Notes under the pieces: generated by a model | Told to the model about the DNA's origin: nothing | Database searches by the model: none | The model's input: only the letters and a program-made list of their open reading frames with translations | NCBI RefSeq assembly: GCF_003606345.3 | Contig: NZ_CP031844.2 | Location: forward strand, 744,001 to 808,000 | Length of the DNA stretch: 64,000 nt | Direction: 5' to 3' | Source of the DNA: Bartonella krasnovii | Lineage (GTDB): Bacteria > Pseudomonadota > Alphaproteobacteria > Rhizobiales > Rhizobiaceae | Shown here: positions 1-10,900 of the stretch, in pieces | How the letters are laid out: each line of letters begins with the position of its first letter | Numbering within the stretch: position 1 is the stretch's first letter | Made by a program: the position numbers and the translations under genes

Positions 1-28
1 AGAGATATTGGAAGAAGCACGCTGAAGA

Positions 29-70
29 TCTATAAGAATAAAGGAGGTCTATAAGAATATCTATAAGAAT
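29..70 (+). repeat. Three short direct repeats
   Basis: The 11-mer TCTATAAGAAT occurs at 29-39, 48-58 and 60-70. The first and third copies continue as AAAGG(A/T)GG, which looks like a Shine-Dalgarno sequence. The repeats lie just upstream of a 15-codon reading frame and may be slippage products at a decayed gene boundary or part of an operator. No function is assigned. Confidence 0.6.
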
Positions 71-113
71 AAAGGTGGGAATCTAAAAAATAACAATTTA
101 TGGAGAATAATCC

Positions 114-161
114 ATGAAAACCTATACCTTAGATGATATGGCAGAATTAGTTGATAAGTGA
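114..161 (+). pseudogene. 15-residue peptide, probably the 5' remnant of a regulator or antitoxin gene
   Basis: ATG at 114 opens a 15-codon frame, MKTYTLDDMAELVDK, ending in TGA at 161, six bases before the next gene. The first residues resemble my recollection of the N-termini of small helix-turn-helix antitoxin-like proteins in Bartonella, which begin MKTYTLDE, so this may be a truncated copy. It could equally be a short leader peptide for the gene at 168. The family assignment is from memory only. Confidence 0.3.
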
Positions 162-167
162 AGCATA

Positions 168-2717
168 ATGAAAAAGAAAGACGTAACAGAGATTTTAAAA
201 AGATTGGGTTGGGAGCCTCATCGCGATGAAGTGGGGGATACATTTGCTTATTATCATCTTTCTGATCGTATAATACGCATTCTCTATGATGTTGTAGATT
301 ATGGAGAGGATGGTGGAAAGTTGCGGCTATCAGTCGCTCTTACTACAGCCGCTTATTGCCTTGCTGAGGAATATGATAATGGCGAACAGTCGCGCTATGA
401 ATATGGTGATATGTTGATTTCTGCAGAAGAAAATTTCGGAGTTACAGCACAGAATCTTTCTGAAAGCCATATTGAGGAAGCTTTAAATAGGGTAATTGCG
501 TGGGCGAAAGTACAAGATATTGAACAAAAATTGCATGAAGAGGCCGCTAATCATTCTGCTGTTGCACAAGCATTGCTTGGCGATATTGATGCTTTAAGGT
601 CTGATAAGCCGGCACCCCAATTACATGTTCCAGAATTTGCCGATTACGCAACCATGGAGTGGATTGATCGCCTTATTTTATTTGCACAAGCCTATAAGAA
701 TGGAGAGTTAGACGATATTCTAACGCGCAAAAAGCCCAAACAGCGCTCGATAAGCCTTACCGCAGCAAGTCGCATCTTCAAAACGCTAGGATGGATTGCT
801 ATGGAACCTGGGAGAATGTTTCTTTCTTTGCCAGATCGTTTTATTCAGTTTGATTTTGGTTTTGTACGCCTCCATAACAATTACAATGTCCGTCTTGAAG
901 CTGAGATCTCTAACGAAGAGATTTCTATAGCTTGTCGTTATATTCACTATAGGGGAGAATATAATTGGATACGACCTACGGATATTTATCAGTCTTTTAA
1001 CACAATTGGGGGGGGAATTTTTAGTGGTTTTGGTAAAGGTATTGATATTTGTGTAGAGACGTTGAATGAGCAAGAGTTGACAAAAATCTCTGAGCGGATA
1101 ATACAATGGGTACGCGCTCAAGATTTGCAAGCATCGATCGAAAGCAAAACAGTTGTTCAAAAATATAGTTACGATACAGATATAGTTTGGCATTTGGCTT
1201 GTTTAGCGTTGAGAGGTCGAATTGATATCCTGAAATCTTATAAAAACTTTCTAGAAGCTGGTACGATTTCTGAACATTTGGATGATGATGAAGTAGGAAA
1301 ATATGTTAATCATGCCGTTGAATTTGCTGAAAAACATCTAAAAATTCTTCATGAGAGAGAAGCAGCTGAAGCGCATCTTGGCCCACAAGCTTTGATTACT
1401 TTCAATAAAGTTGCTGAGCAATTAAAACAAATGGGTTGGACAGTTTATCGGGATAAAAACTACAATCACAATGCCTATTTTATCAGTAAAGACCGTATCA
1501 TCAATATAATGTACAGTCTTCAAAGTGATGAAGAAGAGCCAATTGTTGCATTTAAGGCTTCCCTTTCAACACTTGGTTTTTCTAGTGCTCATAGAGAGAT
1601 TTTCTATAATATGCCTCAATATATAGCCCTCAAAGAAGCAGAAGAAGTTTATACAGTTTCTAGTACTGCGTTGGATGAAGGCAAGCTAAAGCAGATTTGT
1701 GCAGATATACTTGAATGGGCTGAGCAGCAAAATGTCAATCAAATCATTTATGATTATGCCGCGTTGTCTCCAGATAGTGAACTTGATCTTGTAGCGCGTC
1801 ACCTTATTGCGCTTGTTTTGATTGGGGATATTGAAAAGCTCAAATATTACAAGGAGAATTTTAGAAAGGGAAATCCTTTAGGTTTTGTAGAAGAAATCTC
1901 AAAATATAGAGTTGATAATCTCCTCACTCTTGCACGGGGTTATCGGACCGGTTTCCCTAAAAACGCTCCAATTTTAAGCTTGGATCCACAAATAACATCT
2001 GTTGCTTCTCAAACAACAGCTGTTGATGTGATAGAGGAGATAGAGGAAACGGATGATAAAGATGCTCCATTGACCATGGAAAGTGCCACAGCACTTTTAA
2101 AAAGCCTAGGTTGGTCAACCGAGAAAATCGATGAAGATGACCATATAGCAAGCTATCAATTGGCTGATCGTGAAGTAGACATTCTTTATAACGATGAAAT
2201 TGTCAAAGATTGTCCACAATTTGATAGCGCCTTTTTGATTAGCACCGGTATCCTTTCTGCTGCTTGCAAATTCATTGATCCTACACATATAGAAGATATC
2301 CCGGATATACAGCTTAATTTTGAGGCAAAAGGATTGGAAATCTTTGAACCAGAAGTCACTGCAGATCGTTTAACACAGGCGCTTGATGATGCACTAGAAT
2401 GGGCAGTAAGCGCTATTGATCTTTCTGAAAGACTTCGCTCTGATTATGGTCGAGCGCCTTGGCAACAAGATGCAAAGTCTAAAGCAGATGATACAGATTA
2501 TGCTTTACTTCACCTTGGAGCCCTTGCTTTATTGGGTGATGCTGAAACTTTGCAGTCTTATCAGCAAAGTTTTGCAGTAGGAGATCATTTAGGCTTTGGC
2601 GAAAGAAGCCAACGGCTTCATCTTGAACGCGCTATCGCTTTAGCTAAAGAAGTATCAAAGGTGAAGCAACTAAGCTACGCTTTGATTGAAAAAGTATCAA
2701 AAACATGGTCTATCTAA
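168..2717 (+). CDS. Hypothetical 849-residue protein with four tandem diverged repeats
   Basis: I do not recognise this family. The protein consists of four diverged units of about 200 residues starting near residues 5, 195, 405 and 650. Each opens with a helix ending in LGW (LKRLGW, FKTLGW, LKQMGW, LKSLGW), then a strand pair around (S/A)DR-x-I-x-I-x-Y. An alpha-helical half follows with a WA-x-x-Q-like motif, an A-L-x-LxGD stretch and a final helix. There is no signal peptide or membrane segment, so it is probably cytoplasmic. The alpha/beta followed by helical layout recalls YbjN or secretion-chaperone-like folds, but that is a guess. The frame is intact although both neighbours are decayed gene fragments of an accessory region. 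No obvious Shine-Dalgarno precedes ATG 168. Confidence 0.75.
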   Translation: MKKKDVTEILKRLGWEPHRDEVGDTFAYYHLSDRIIRILYDVVDYGEDGGKLRLSVALTTAAYCLAEEYDNGEQSRYEYGDMLISAEENFGVTAQNLSESHIEEALNRVIAWAKVQDIEQKLHEEAANHSAVAQALLGDIDALRSDKPAPQLHVPEFADYATMEWIDRLILFAQAYKNGELDDILTRKKPKQRSISLTAASRIFKTLGWIAMEPGRMFLSLPDRFIQFDFGFVRLHNNYNVRLEAEISNEEISIACRYIHYRGEYNWIRPTDIYQSFNTIGGGIFSGFGKGIDICVETLNEQELTKISERIIQWVRAQDLQASIESKTVVQKYSYDTDIVWHLACLALRGRIDILKSYKNFLEAGTISEHLDDDEVGKYVNHAVEFAEKHLKILHEREAAEAHLGPQALITFNKVAEQLKQMGWTVYRDKNYNHNAYFISKDRIINIMYSLQSDEEEPIVAFKASLSTLGFSSAHREIFYNMPQYIALKEAEEVYTVSSTALDEGKLKQICADILEWAEQQNVNQIIYDYAALSPDSELDLVARHLIALVLIGDIEKLKYYKENFRKGNPLGFVEEISKYRVDNLLTLARGYRTGFPKNAPILSLDPQITSVASQTTAVDVIEEIEETDDKDAPLTMESATALLKSLGWSTEKIDEDDHIASYQLADREVDILYNDEIVKDCPQFDSAFLISTGILSAACKFIDPTHIEDIPDIQLNFEAKGLEIFEPEVTADRLTQALDDALEWAVSAIDLSERLRSDYGRAPWQQDAKSKADDTDYALLHLGALALLGDAETLQSYQQSFAVGDHLGFGERSQRLHLERAIALAKEVSKVKQLSYALIEKVSKTWSI

Positions 2718-2752
2718 AAGAAAAATAGTTTTGAACAAGAGTTTTCCAGTGA

Positions 2753-3345
2753 GATGAAGCTTTATTCCTAGAAAGACAAAGCCGCTAAATTAATCGGAAA
2801 AAAGACAAGAAATATCAATTTGACATATCCCTTGAGTAGTTAGCCCGTTCTCCAGAGTTGTCATGGATCAAGCAATTGCGTGATGATCCAGAATTAGCCA
2901 AGTAAGTTGATTGACAGGCTGTTAAGGCTGAATTTAAAGACTGGGATTATAAAGCCCAAGGGCTGATGGAAGCCGGTACAGCTCTCGTGGCCTTAGCTGT
3001 CACGGCGGTTACGGGTGGAGCAGCTTCCAGTGCAGCCGGTGCTATTGCTGGTGCATTGGGTGTTGGCTCCAGCACAGCGATGAATGCAGCGATACAAGCA
3101 GGGATACAGGCGCTGATCAACAAAAGTGCGGTGACTCTTGTGAATAATCGCGGCAACATTGCCGACGCACTTCATGAGCTAGGCTCATCGAAGAATGTTT
3201 TGGGCATTGTCTTCTCAATGTTAACAGCAGGCTTAACCAGCCAATTCACAGAGTTGGACAATCCTTATCCAAAACCACCACTTTGGTCGATCGTATTACC
3301 CGTGAGGCAGAAAAGAACCTGATCAAAGCTGCCATTGGCACGACG
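2753..3345 (+). pseudogene. Fragment of an fhaB/cdiA-type exoprotein gene
   Basis: Conceptual translation in shifting frames gives a filamentous-haemagglutinin C-terminal region: DEALFLE, KAAKLIG, then QLARSPELSWIKQLRDDPEL, followed by a hydrophobic Ala/Gly-rich stretch (LVALAVTAVTGGAASSAAG) and GLTSQFTELDN. By memory this is the DUF637-type segment that precedes toxin ends in such proteins. Three in-frame stops interrupt it in the stretch about 2840-2915 (TAG, TAA and TGA, most simply from two Gln codons and a Trp codon). Frameshifts occur near 2770, 2797 and 3280. Past the last one the frame resumes as LVDRITREAEKNLIKAAIG until the junction near 3345. The longest surviving frame, 118 codons from 2966, is unlikely to be a gene. 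This type of segment is absent from the intact FhaB in this window, so the fragment derives from another family member. Confidence 0.8.
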
Positions 3346-5140
3346 CATCACACGCCCTACCGTCTGTATCATCCACTTGGCTTTTACGCGGGTGTAAAAA
3401 CATGATCGCATCAAGAGCAGGAACATCAACACCCTCAGAAAGACAGCGTACATTGGTGAGCACACGACACGCATGCTCCCCCGCATCTTCTTTTAACCAG
3501 TCAAGTTGTTTTGTACGCTCTTTAGCACTAAAGGTTCCATCAATATGGGCAAGGGTACAGTTAAGAGGGGAAGTATCTTTATAGTTTTTATGAAGAGCGC
3601 GCAAAGATTCTTGCACTTTTTCTTTTTTGAATCTTTTGCATATGCGTTTAGAAGTATCAATATCTTTGCAAAATGCTAAAGCTCTACGCATAGGCTTGGG
3701 GTCATCTTCAAGATCAAGTTTCAGATCCATTTTGGTAAGGGCTCTATAACAGCCATTAATCTTGGTCCTATCGTCAACAATAAGTTCATAATCCTTATCG
3801 GTAATAAGATGTTGAATGGATTGGCTTATTTCTTTTTCGTTGATAACTAATATGATAACTTTACAAGGTGATAACAGCTTATTCTCTAAAGCACGTGAAA
3901 AGTTGTAAGTGAAAAGTTGTTTGCCATAGAGTTTTTCATTATCCATGGACACCAAAACGTTATTAGATAAGACAGCATTCCTTTTGAGCTTGTTACTAAA
4001 GATCTTAGGCGTTGCTGTCATGTAGAGGCGTTTTTTTACCTTGAATGATGCTGTTATCATGAACTTTGATAAATTCAGATTCATGCTTGTCTGTTCCCAA
4101 TACAACCCCCGTTGTCCTATGGGCTTCATCACAAATGATCAGATCAAATTCGGGTAAATCATATTCCTTTTGTGCATCGGAAATCACTTGAATGGAATGA
4201 TAGGTCGAAAAGATCACGGTCATCACATCAAGAGAGATCTTATTAGCTTTACGCGCAAGTTCTTGTGAATTCGTTGTAGCCGGTAAAACCAGATCAGAAG
4301 CATCGAGACCAGATTCATCATCATGTTTACTTTTACGACGTTTGCCTACTTGTGTATCCGAACACACGGCAAAGGAACGTAAGGGCACTTCTGTATCAAG
4401 GGTCCATTCACGGATTGTTTGTGACATCAAAGCAAGGGAAGGCACTAAAAACAATACACGCTTGCCTTTTCCGGCGAGAGCCTCTGCTATTTTAAGACTG
4501 GTGAACGTCTTGCCCGTTCCACATGCCATAATAAGCTTGCCACGGTCTGCTTCTTGTAACCCTTCACAAACTCTTTCAAGCGCTTCTATCTGATGATCTA
4601 AAAGCTTTTTTTTGGGTTGCTCTTTAAGGACAGCTTGTCCTCTTTCTTTATAAGCCCCCCAATCAATTTGACTGTTTTCTAAATCAAACAGATTAATCTG
4701 TTGAATACGAACTTCTTGACCATCACAAGTGTTGTTCGCATTGTTACTCCAATTGCTTTCAGTGCTATCAACCAAAATACGACGCGTAAAAATCTTTTTC
4801 CCAGAAGCAGCGATAAAGCTATCAATATCTTCTTTTTAATGATGTGAGCAGCATCATAGCATTTACATTGAATAGCCGCATATCCTCCTTGATCACGGAT
4901 TGTAGCGACCAGATCAATACCGATATCACGCCCATCTTCATCATGTTCCTCAGCCCATTCCAAATAAGTCTGAACCTTTTCGTATTCCTGCTTTTGTAAA
5001 GGGTCTTCCGATAGATAAGCTTTTACAAGGTTTTCAAACAGCGTTCCCAATTCACGGGGTGATTTTGCCTGTTGACGGTAGAATTCTAAGAGAGAGCGTA
5101 GCGTGATTTGTTCATGATCAGACTTAAGAGATTGCAGCAT
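3345..5140 (-). pseudogene. Broken restriction-nuclease/DEAH-box helicase gene
   Basis: Read on the - strand, three consecutive frames make one protein. The N-terminal part (5140 to about 4835) has a PD-(D/E)xK nuclease-like pattern: GIDLVA, then GGYAAIQCKCY. The helicase core follows with Walker A GTGKT, box II DEAH, motif III-like TATP, then SEGVDVPALDA and motif VI-like QTVGRVMRRA. One-base frameshifts separate the frames near 4835, near 4025 (a run of seven T on the + strand) and near 3400. The coding sequence stops abruptly near 3345, where fhaB-type sequence begins on the other strand, so the C-terminus is lost. The family would be the large helicases with an Mrr-like N-terminus found in genomic islands. 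The intact protein probably acted on foreign DNA; this copy should be dead. Confidence 0.85.
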
Positions 5141-6116
5141 ATTAAACAGAGCCCATTTTTTATAATGTGTTTAATTCTTTTCAAAAGAATCAAAATGAAG
5201 CTTATTAAATCCACTTTGAATGAATTGAGAAAAAATACATAAAAATTATCAATCTATACAGGAGTTAATAAGAGCATGCATGTAAAAATAAGCGCTGTTA
5301 TTATTATAATAATACCAATAACATCAATAAGATAATTTAGTTTTTTATACATATTATATCCACATAGTACCATTGTTTATCTATTCCAATCGTTAAATAC
5401 AATTAACAACAATATGTATTTAAAATATATTAAAGCACTAAAATAATAAATTTTTTGATACATTTTCTAATTCTAATTCACTTTAATGAATGGTGAAAAA
5501 ATGCAGAAAAAGCCGATAACTTTTTCAAAAGTTTTTAAAGGTATTTATCCACAGCCTATGACGCAAGTCAGATCAGCAAAGTAGTGAATTTTGCTATTCA
5601 TTTGACGTGTTAATCAAAACAAATGCACTATGGTGCTTTTAAAACATTATAATTAGTATTTTGATACGTTTTATGTGTCATTAAAATTATCACTTTTGTC
5701 TGTTTGATTGATTATGTTGAAAAGCTCTAAAAAGAAATCTTTTTATTGTTTTCTGTGATGATTTTTGACTAAGGGGTGCAAGTTAAGAGCATGATATGTA
5801 GTTTATTTATGGGCGTTATAAAGTGTAGGATAGGGTGGTGAGCGGAGAATTTATTCTCTCTTATTGATGGATGTCTTAAGGCATTAACTGGGAATATTGT
5901 GACCATAAACATTGACTTAGAAAACAGTTTTGGTTACACGGTTATCGATATATGTGTATGGGGGAGAAATCTTCACACAGTTTAAATCAAGCAGGATTTT
6001 GGTGCAATTTGTATTGAATTGCAGAGGTATGTATTGTTGTTCAAAGTCTTCATAGGATAATACCGTTTTGAGCAGCATTGTTAAAAGTTCATGAGGTGCT
6101 TTTTTAGCAAAGTTTC
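5141..6116. other. Intergenic region upstream of fhaC
   Basis: About 975 bases, AT-rich, with no reading frame that looks coding and no RNA gene recognised. It separates the decayed accessory region from the two-partner secretion locus and presumably holds the promoter for fhaC-fhaB. Confidence 0.6.
6034..6061 (+). promoter_or_regulatory. Candidate sigma-70-type promoter for fhaC
   Basis: TTGTTG at 6034-6039 and GATAAT at 6056-6061 are separated by 16 bases and lie about 55 bases before the fhaC start. In such AT-rich DNA, matches of this quality also arise by chance. Confidence 0.3.
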
Positions 6117-7919
6117 ATGAATGACAAAAGCGGGGGGAACTCTTTAGTGTTTTTTTTCTTTTTACGCCAAGAGAGCTTTTTAAGGCTTTTTCTATCTATT
6201 GTTGTGTTGTTTGGCATATTTCATAGCGCAACCGTTTATGCCCATTCTTCAACTACTTTATCTCCCCGCTCGCCAACAGATAGTTTTGCGCGAGGTTATT
6301 CTGAGGAACAAAGATTAGAGAGAATTGAGAATTTACGCGCTTTAACACCGAAAAGAACAAAAACATCTACAGAGAAAAACCCAGCAACTCTTTTGGGGAG
6401 TGGGTACTGTTTTCCAATTCATGATATTATTGTTGATGGGGTTTATCATATCAAAGAGCGCGCTATATCAGCGGTCACAGATCCTTATGTTGGAAGATGT
6501 ATAGGTCTTGCTGATATTCAGCTTTTAATCAAGCAATTGACCAAGGTTTATTTAGATAAAGGCTATGTCACAGCGCGTTTTTATATTCCTGATCAAGACA
6601 TCAAAAACAGTAAGATGCTCAAGTTTGTTGTTGTTGAGGGGAAGCTTTCGGATATTTATTACAATGGTTTTCCGGCTTCTGCTTACAATCATGTTGTGTG
6701 GAGTGCTTTTCCGGGGCTTAAAGGCCATATTCTCAATATGCGCGATATTGAGCAGGGGCTTGATCAAATAAACAGGCTGATTTCAGGGCATGCTACAAGT
6801 GAACTCTTACCAGGGCGTGAAGATGGCAGCACCATTGTGAATATTAGCAATCAACCTGGTAAAGCTTTTAAGGTTACTGTTTCCCATGATAATTTAGGAC
6901 AATCCTCAACGGGTTATGCACGTTATCATGCGGGTTTAAAGCTAGAAAATATTTTAGGGATGAATGATGCGTGGGATTTTAGTTATCAACGGAGTCAAAC
7001 AGATTATTGGGGCGGGAGCGCACAAGAAGGTCATAGCAATAATATTTCAGCAAGTGTGAGTATCCCCTATGGCTATTGGACCTTCGGTTTGAATGGCACT
7101 GTTTATAATTACCAAAGCATTATCCATGGCAATTTTACAGATATTGAGACGACAGGGGATTCCAGTGAGTTACACGCCAGTACAAGTAGGGTTCTTCACC
7201 GTGATAGTCTTTCACTGACAACGCTTAATGTGGGTCTTTCTTATAAAAGAACCAACAATTACCTTCTTGGGAATAAGATTGAAGTGGGGAGCCGTCAATA
7301 TAGCGTAGCCAATTTTGGGATTTCGCATTCACGCCAGATGTTGGGTGGGACTTGGACCTTTGATGTGAGTTATTTACAAGGGCTCCCCTTGTTTCATTCA
7401 GTCAAGAGACATGCTCCAGGAGCAGGGGATGCAGAGCCTCAATTTGCCAAATTTACCGGTACACTTAGTGTCATGACGCCTTTTAAGGTAAGGGGCTTTG
7501 ACTTCATATTGAGCAATCTTTTGAGTGGTCAATATTCACCGCATAATTTATTAGGGGCTGAGCAGATTTCGTTGGGGGGTGTCTCCAATGTTCGTGGTAC
7601 GCGTGAGAGTTTGCTTTTTGGCAATAACGGTTTTTTTAGCCGGAATGATTTGATGCTGCGTACCATTCCGTGGCGCAACAACGGGGCTCTTAAAAAAGTT
7701 TTTGGGGAACTACGCCCTTATGTTGGTTTGGATTATGGTCGTGTTTTTGCACAACCTTTGTATGGTTTTACCAATGAACAGCTTGCCGGTTGGACAGCGG
7801 GTGTCAAGCTTTCGGGGGGCATGGTCTCTCTTGATGCGAGTTATTCCAGTATTTTTTGGAGCACAGTTAAGCACAAAAAATCAGGAACATTTTTTATGAC
7901 ATTAACAATGGAGCTTTAA
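6117..7919 (+). CDS. fhaC: TpsB-family outer-membrane transporter of two-partner secretion (FhaC/ShlB type)
   Basis: This 600-residue protein should form the outer-membrane barrel that exports the FhaB exoprotein encoded 25 bp downstream. A long N-terminal signal region with a hydrophobic stretch (about residues 20-42) ends near VYAHSS. A POTRA-type region follows (about 95-190: Cys-flanked GSGYCFPI, IVDGVYHIKE, VYLDKGYVTARFYIPDQD). The rest is a beta-barrel with alternating amphipathic strands, ending in an aromatic-rich C-terminus (FFMTLTMEL). The conserved lid-loop motif of the Omp85/TpsB superfamily is present as VRGT, V492-T495. Length is typical for the family. ATG 6117 has only a weak ribosome site, but it gives a complete signal peptide. 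The gene is in an operon with fhaB. Confidence 0.93.
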   Translation: MNDKSGGNSLVFFFFLRQESFLRLFLSIVVLFGIFHSATVYAHSSTTLSPRSPTDSFARGYSEEQRLERIENLRALTPKRTKTSTEKNPATLLGSGYCFPIHDIIVDGVYHIKERAISAVTDPYVGRCIGLADIQLLIKQLTKVYLDKGYVTARFYIPDQDIKNSKMLKFVVVEGKLSDIYYNGFPASAYNHVVWSAFPGLKGHILNMRDIEQGLDQINRLISGHATSELLPGREDGSTIVNISNQPGKAFKVTVSHDNLGQSSTGYARYHAGLKLENILGMNDAWDFSYQRSQTDYWGGSAQEGHSNNISASVSIPYGYWTFGLNGTVYNYQSIIHGNFTDIETTGDSSELHASTSRVLHRDSLSLTTLNVGLSYKRTNNYLLGNKIEVGSRQYSVANFGISHSRQMLGGTWTFDVSYLQGLPLFHSVKRHAPGAGDAEPQFAKFTGTLSVMTPFKVRGFDFILSNLLSGQYSPHNLLGAEQISLGGVSNVRGTRESLLFGNNGFFSRNDLMLRTIPWRNNGALKKVFGELRPYVGLDYGRVFAQPLYGFTNEQLAGWTAGVKLSGGMVSLDASYSSIFWSTVKHKKSGTFFMTLTMEL

Positions 7920-7944
7920 GCGTTTTTTATTGGGGAGTTAAAGT

Positions 7945-10900
7945 ATGAGATATGAGAAGAGAGAGCAAAGAGCCACTTTATTAGAGGTTCTCGTTTCCAG
8001 TACGATGCTCAAAAAGGTTTTATTTGGGGGATTTGGTTTTTCTTGTTTGTTAGCACCTTCAGTCTTACAGGCGCAGATTGCTATTGATCCTCACGCCAAT
8101 GCTGCTCATCGTCCAGATATAGTGGCGGCGCCCAATGGGGTTCCTTCCATTGATATTGTCACTCCCAACAGCAGTGGTTTATCGCACAATAAATATTACG
8201 ATTTTAATATTGGTTCTTCTGGTGTTATTTGGAACAATCACGCGAGTGAAGTAGGGCAATCGCAATTGGGGGGCATTATGCCGGGTAATCCCCATTTGCG
8301 TGGTACTGGTTCAGCGAAGGTTATTTTAAATGAAGTGACCAGCAGCAAGCGCAGTACTTTGAACGGTCCAGGAGAAGTTTTTGGCCGTCCTGCAGATGTA
8401 ATTATAGCCAATCCCAATGGGATAAGTTGTGATGGTTGTGGTTTTATCAATACACCCCATGCGACATTAACCACAGGTGTTCCAGAAATTGATGCGACAG
8501 GTTTTCTGAAGGGTTTTGTGGTGAGGGGTGGAGATATTACTTTTGGCGCAAAGGGGGCGAATTTTTTCTCAAAAAAAGGTGTGGTTGATATTGTTGATAT
8601 TGTTTCTCGTACGGTGCATTTAGAAGGTCCTGTTGCGGGAAAGGATATTGGGATAACAGCAGGAACAGGCCGTTATGACTATACATCTCGCCAGATGAAG
8701 GAGCTAACCGATATTACCGGTAAACCGGAATATGCCATAGATGGATCTGCTTTGGGGGCTCTCCAGGGGGATCAGATTAAACTTGTGGCAACTGAAAAAG
8801 GTGTTGGGGTGCGCATGCGTCATGATATGGCGGCCAATGCTGGGCAGTTACATCTTTCTGCGGATGGAAAAATCTCATTACAGAGTGCCTTTGGTCACAG
8901 GGGGGTTGTCCTTAAATCAAAAAGCCATAGCGTCTTGGCAAAGCATATCACCTCGAAAAGACATGTTGATATTGCCGCGAAAAAAGATGTGACGTTAGAA
9001 ACGGTTGGCGCTGATGGTCATTTGAAAATAGAAGCGCAAGAAGGTTTTTTAACCATTGCCGGGCAAGCTGCCTCTGGGGGCAATATGAAGCTATCTTCGC
9101 GCCACGCTATAAAAGTTTCTGGGCTAGGGGCAGGGGCTGATATAGCGTTTGAGGCGGGCGGTGATCTGAGCATTGGGGGCACTGTTTTGGCTGGGGGCAA
9201 TCTAAAAGCGCATGCCGGTGGTGATATACAAGCGCATTTTTTAGCTGGTGGGGTTGATATGACAGCAACGGGGGCTGCTGGGAGCCTTGTTTTGGGCGAC
9301 CAAGGGGGTGTTGATCTCCAAAGTGTAAGTGGGTTTATTGCAGCAGAAAATATTTATGGCGCAGGGGATATAACTTTAGCCTCTCATAAGGGAATATTTG
9401 TTTCTCAAGTCCTTCGCTCACATCACGATGTGGTTCTTCATACACAACCTGAAGCCGCGGTTCATTTTGGACAACTGATTGCTTATGGAAAAGCTGATAT
9501 CCGTGGTGGGGCGGTTGATTTTTCTTCTCTGATGACGGGTGGAGATGCTGTTTTCAATGTAGGCAGCCTTGATGCAGGCACAGTGATGACAGGTTTAGAT
9601 TTTGTTGGCTCTCAGGTAAGCCCTTGGAATCCTTCTGGTGATCTTGTTTTTTATGACAAAGGTTCCCTTTCTATCACGGCACAAAGGGGGGTAAAGGTTG
9701 GACATATTATCAGTGGTGAAAATATTGAAATTTTTGCAGGCAATGACATTTATTATGATCAGGCTATTGGATATGGTACAGCGACATTAACATCTGTTTC
9801 AGGGGGGATCAGTGTTGAGAATGTGCTGTCTGTTCTGGGGGATGTGAGGTTGACAGCACCGACACTGGATTTAAGCAATAATCGTTCTCATATTTATACG
9901 CCTCAAACGCTGTATTTAATTGCCGATCATATTGATGTTTCGGGGAGCGAATTGACCTATGGTGGATTAGATTTTAACAGCACCCATGCCCTTGATATTC
10001 ACCATGCGCGGCTACAAGCAGTAACAGATGAAGGGGGGACGGGCGATATTCTCTTTGTTGCGCCAGGCGTTATGGTTGATGAGGCAACATCAGTTTTAGC
10101 GGCACGAGAATTCACCATCAAGACAGGAGATCTTAAAAATAGCGGTCAATTGGCAGCAGGTCAGAATTTAGTCTTTAGCGTGACAGGGGATGTGACCAAC
10201 AACAAAACCGGTTTAATCTATACTGGTGGGAATGGAGCTTTAAAAGTTGATGGGGCTTTGCTGAATGATTTTGGCGCCATTATGGCAGAAGGTGATTTAT
10301 TTTTTACCAATGCAGATGGTGCGGGAAAAAGCCTTTCCCTTGTTAATAAAGCGGGCTTGATTCAAGCCGGTGGAAACTTAAACATCCAAACCAAAACTTT
10401 GCAAAACGAAGCCGATAGCACGCCTGAAATAGAGGAAAAAAAGGAAGAAGTCACTATCGCATTCCAAAAACCAGATAAATACAATTTTCTCGATGGCAGA
10501 CCTTTATATCACGATATGAGGGGGGAGCGTTGGGGCAAAGGAAAGCTTTCTAAGAGAAAGCATGGAATTGCCGGTCCCAAACACTTTATATTCGAACAAC
10601 AGCTTTGGCCTGATAAAGAAGGAGCCTATGGCACAGCAACTTTGAAAGACGGAACAGTCTATAAGGCTTTTACTTGGAGATATAACCGTCGAAAAGGAGA
10701 TATAGAAGAGTATCTATGGAATGGTGATAGTTGGGAAGGATGGTTCGGGAATAGTAACTGGTCACACATGAGCGAGAAGACTGTCACGCAGAGTTTTTCG
10801 CATAAACCGGCGGTTCAGGGGATGATTCAATCTCACGGCAATCTCATCATTAACGCTGATGATATTGAGAATAACTATAGCATCATGAGAGCGGAGGGCA

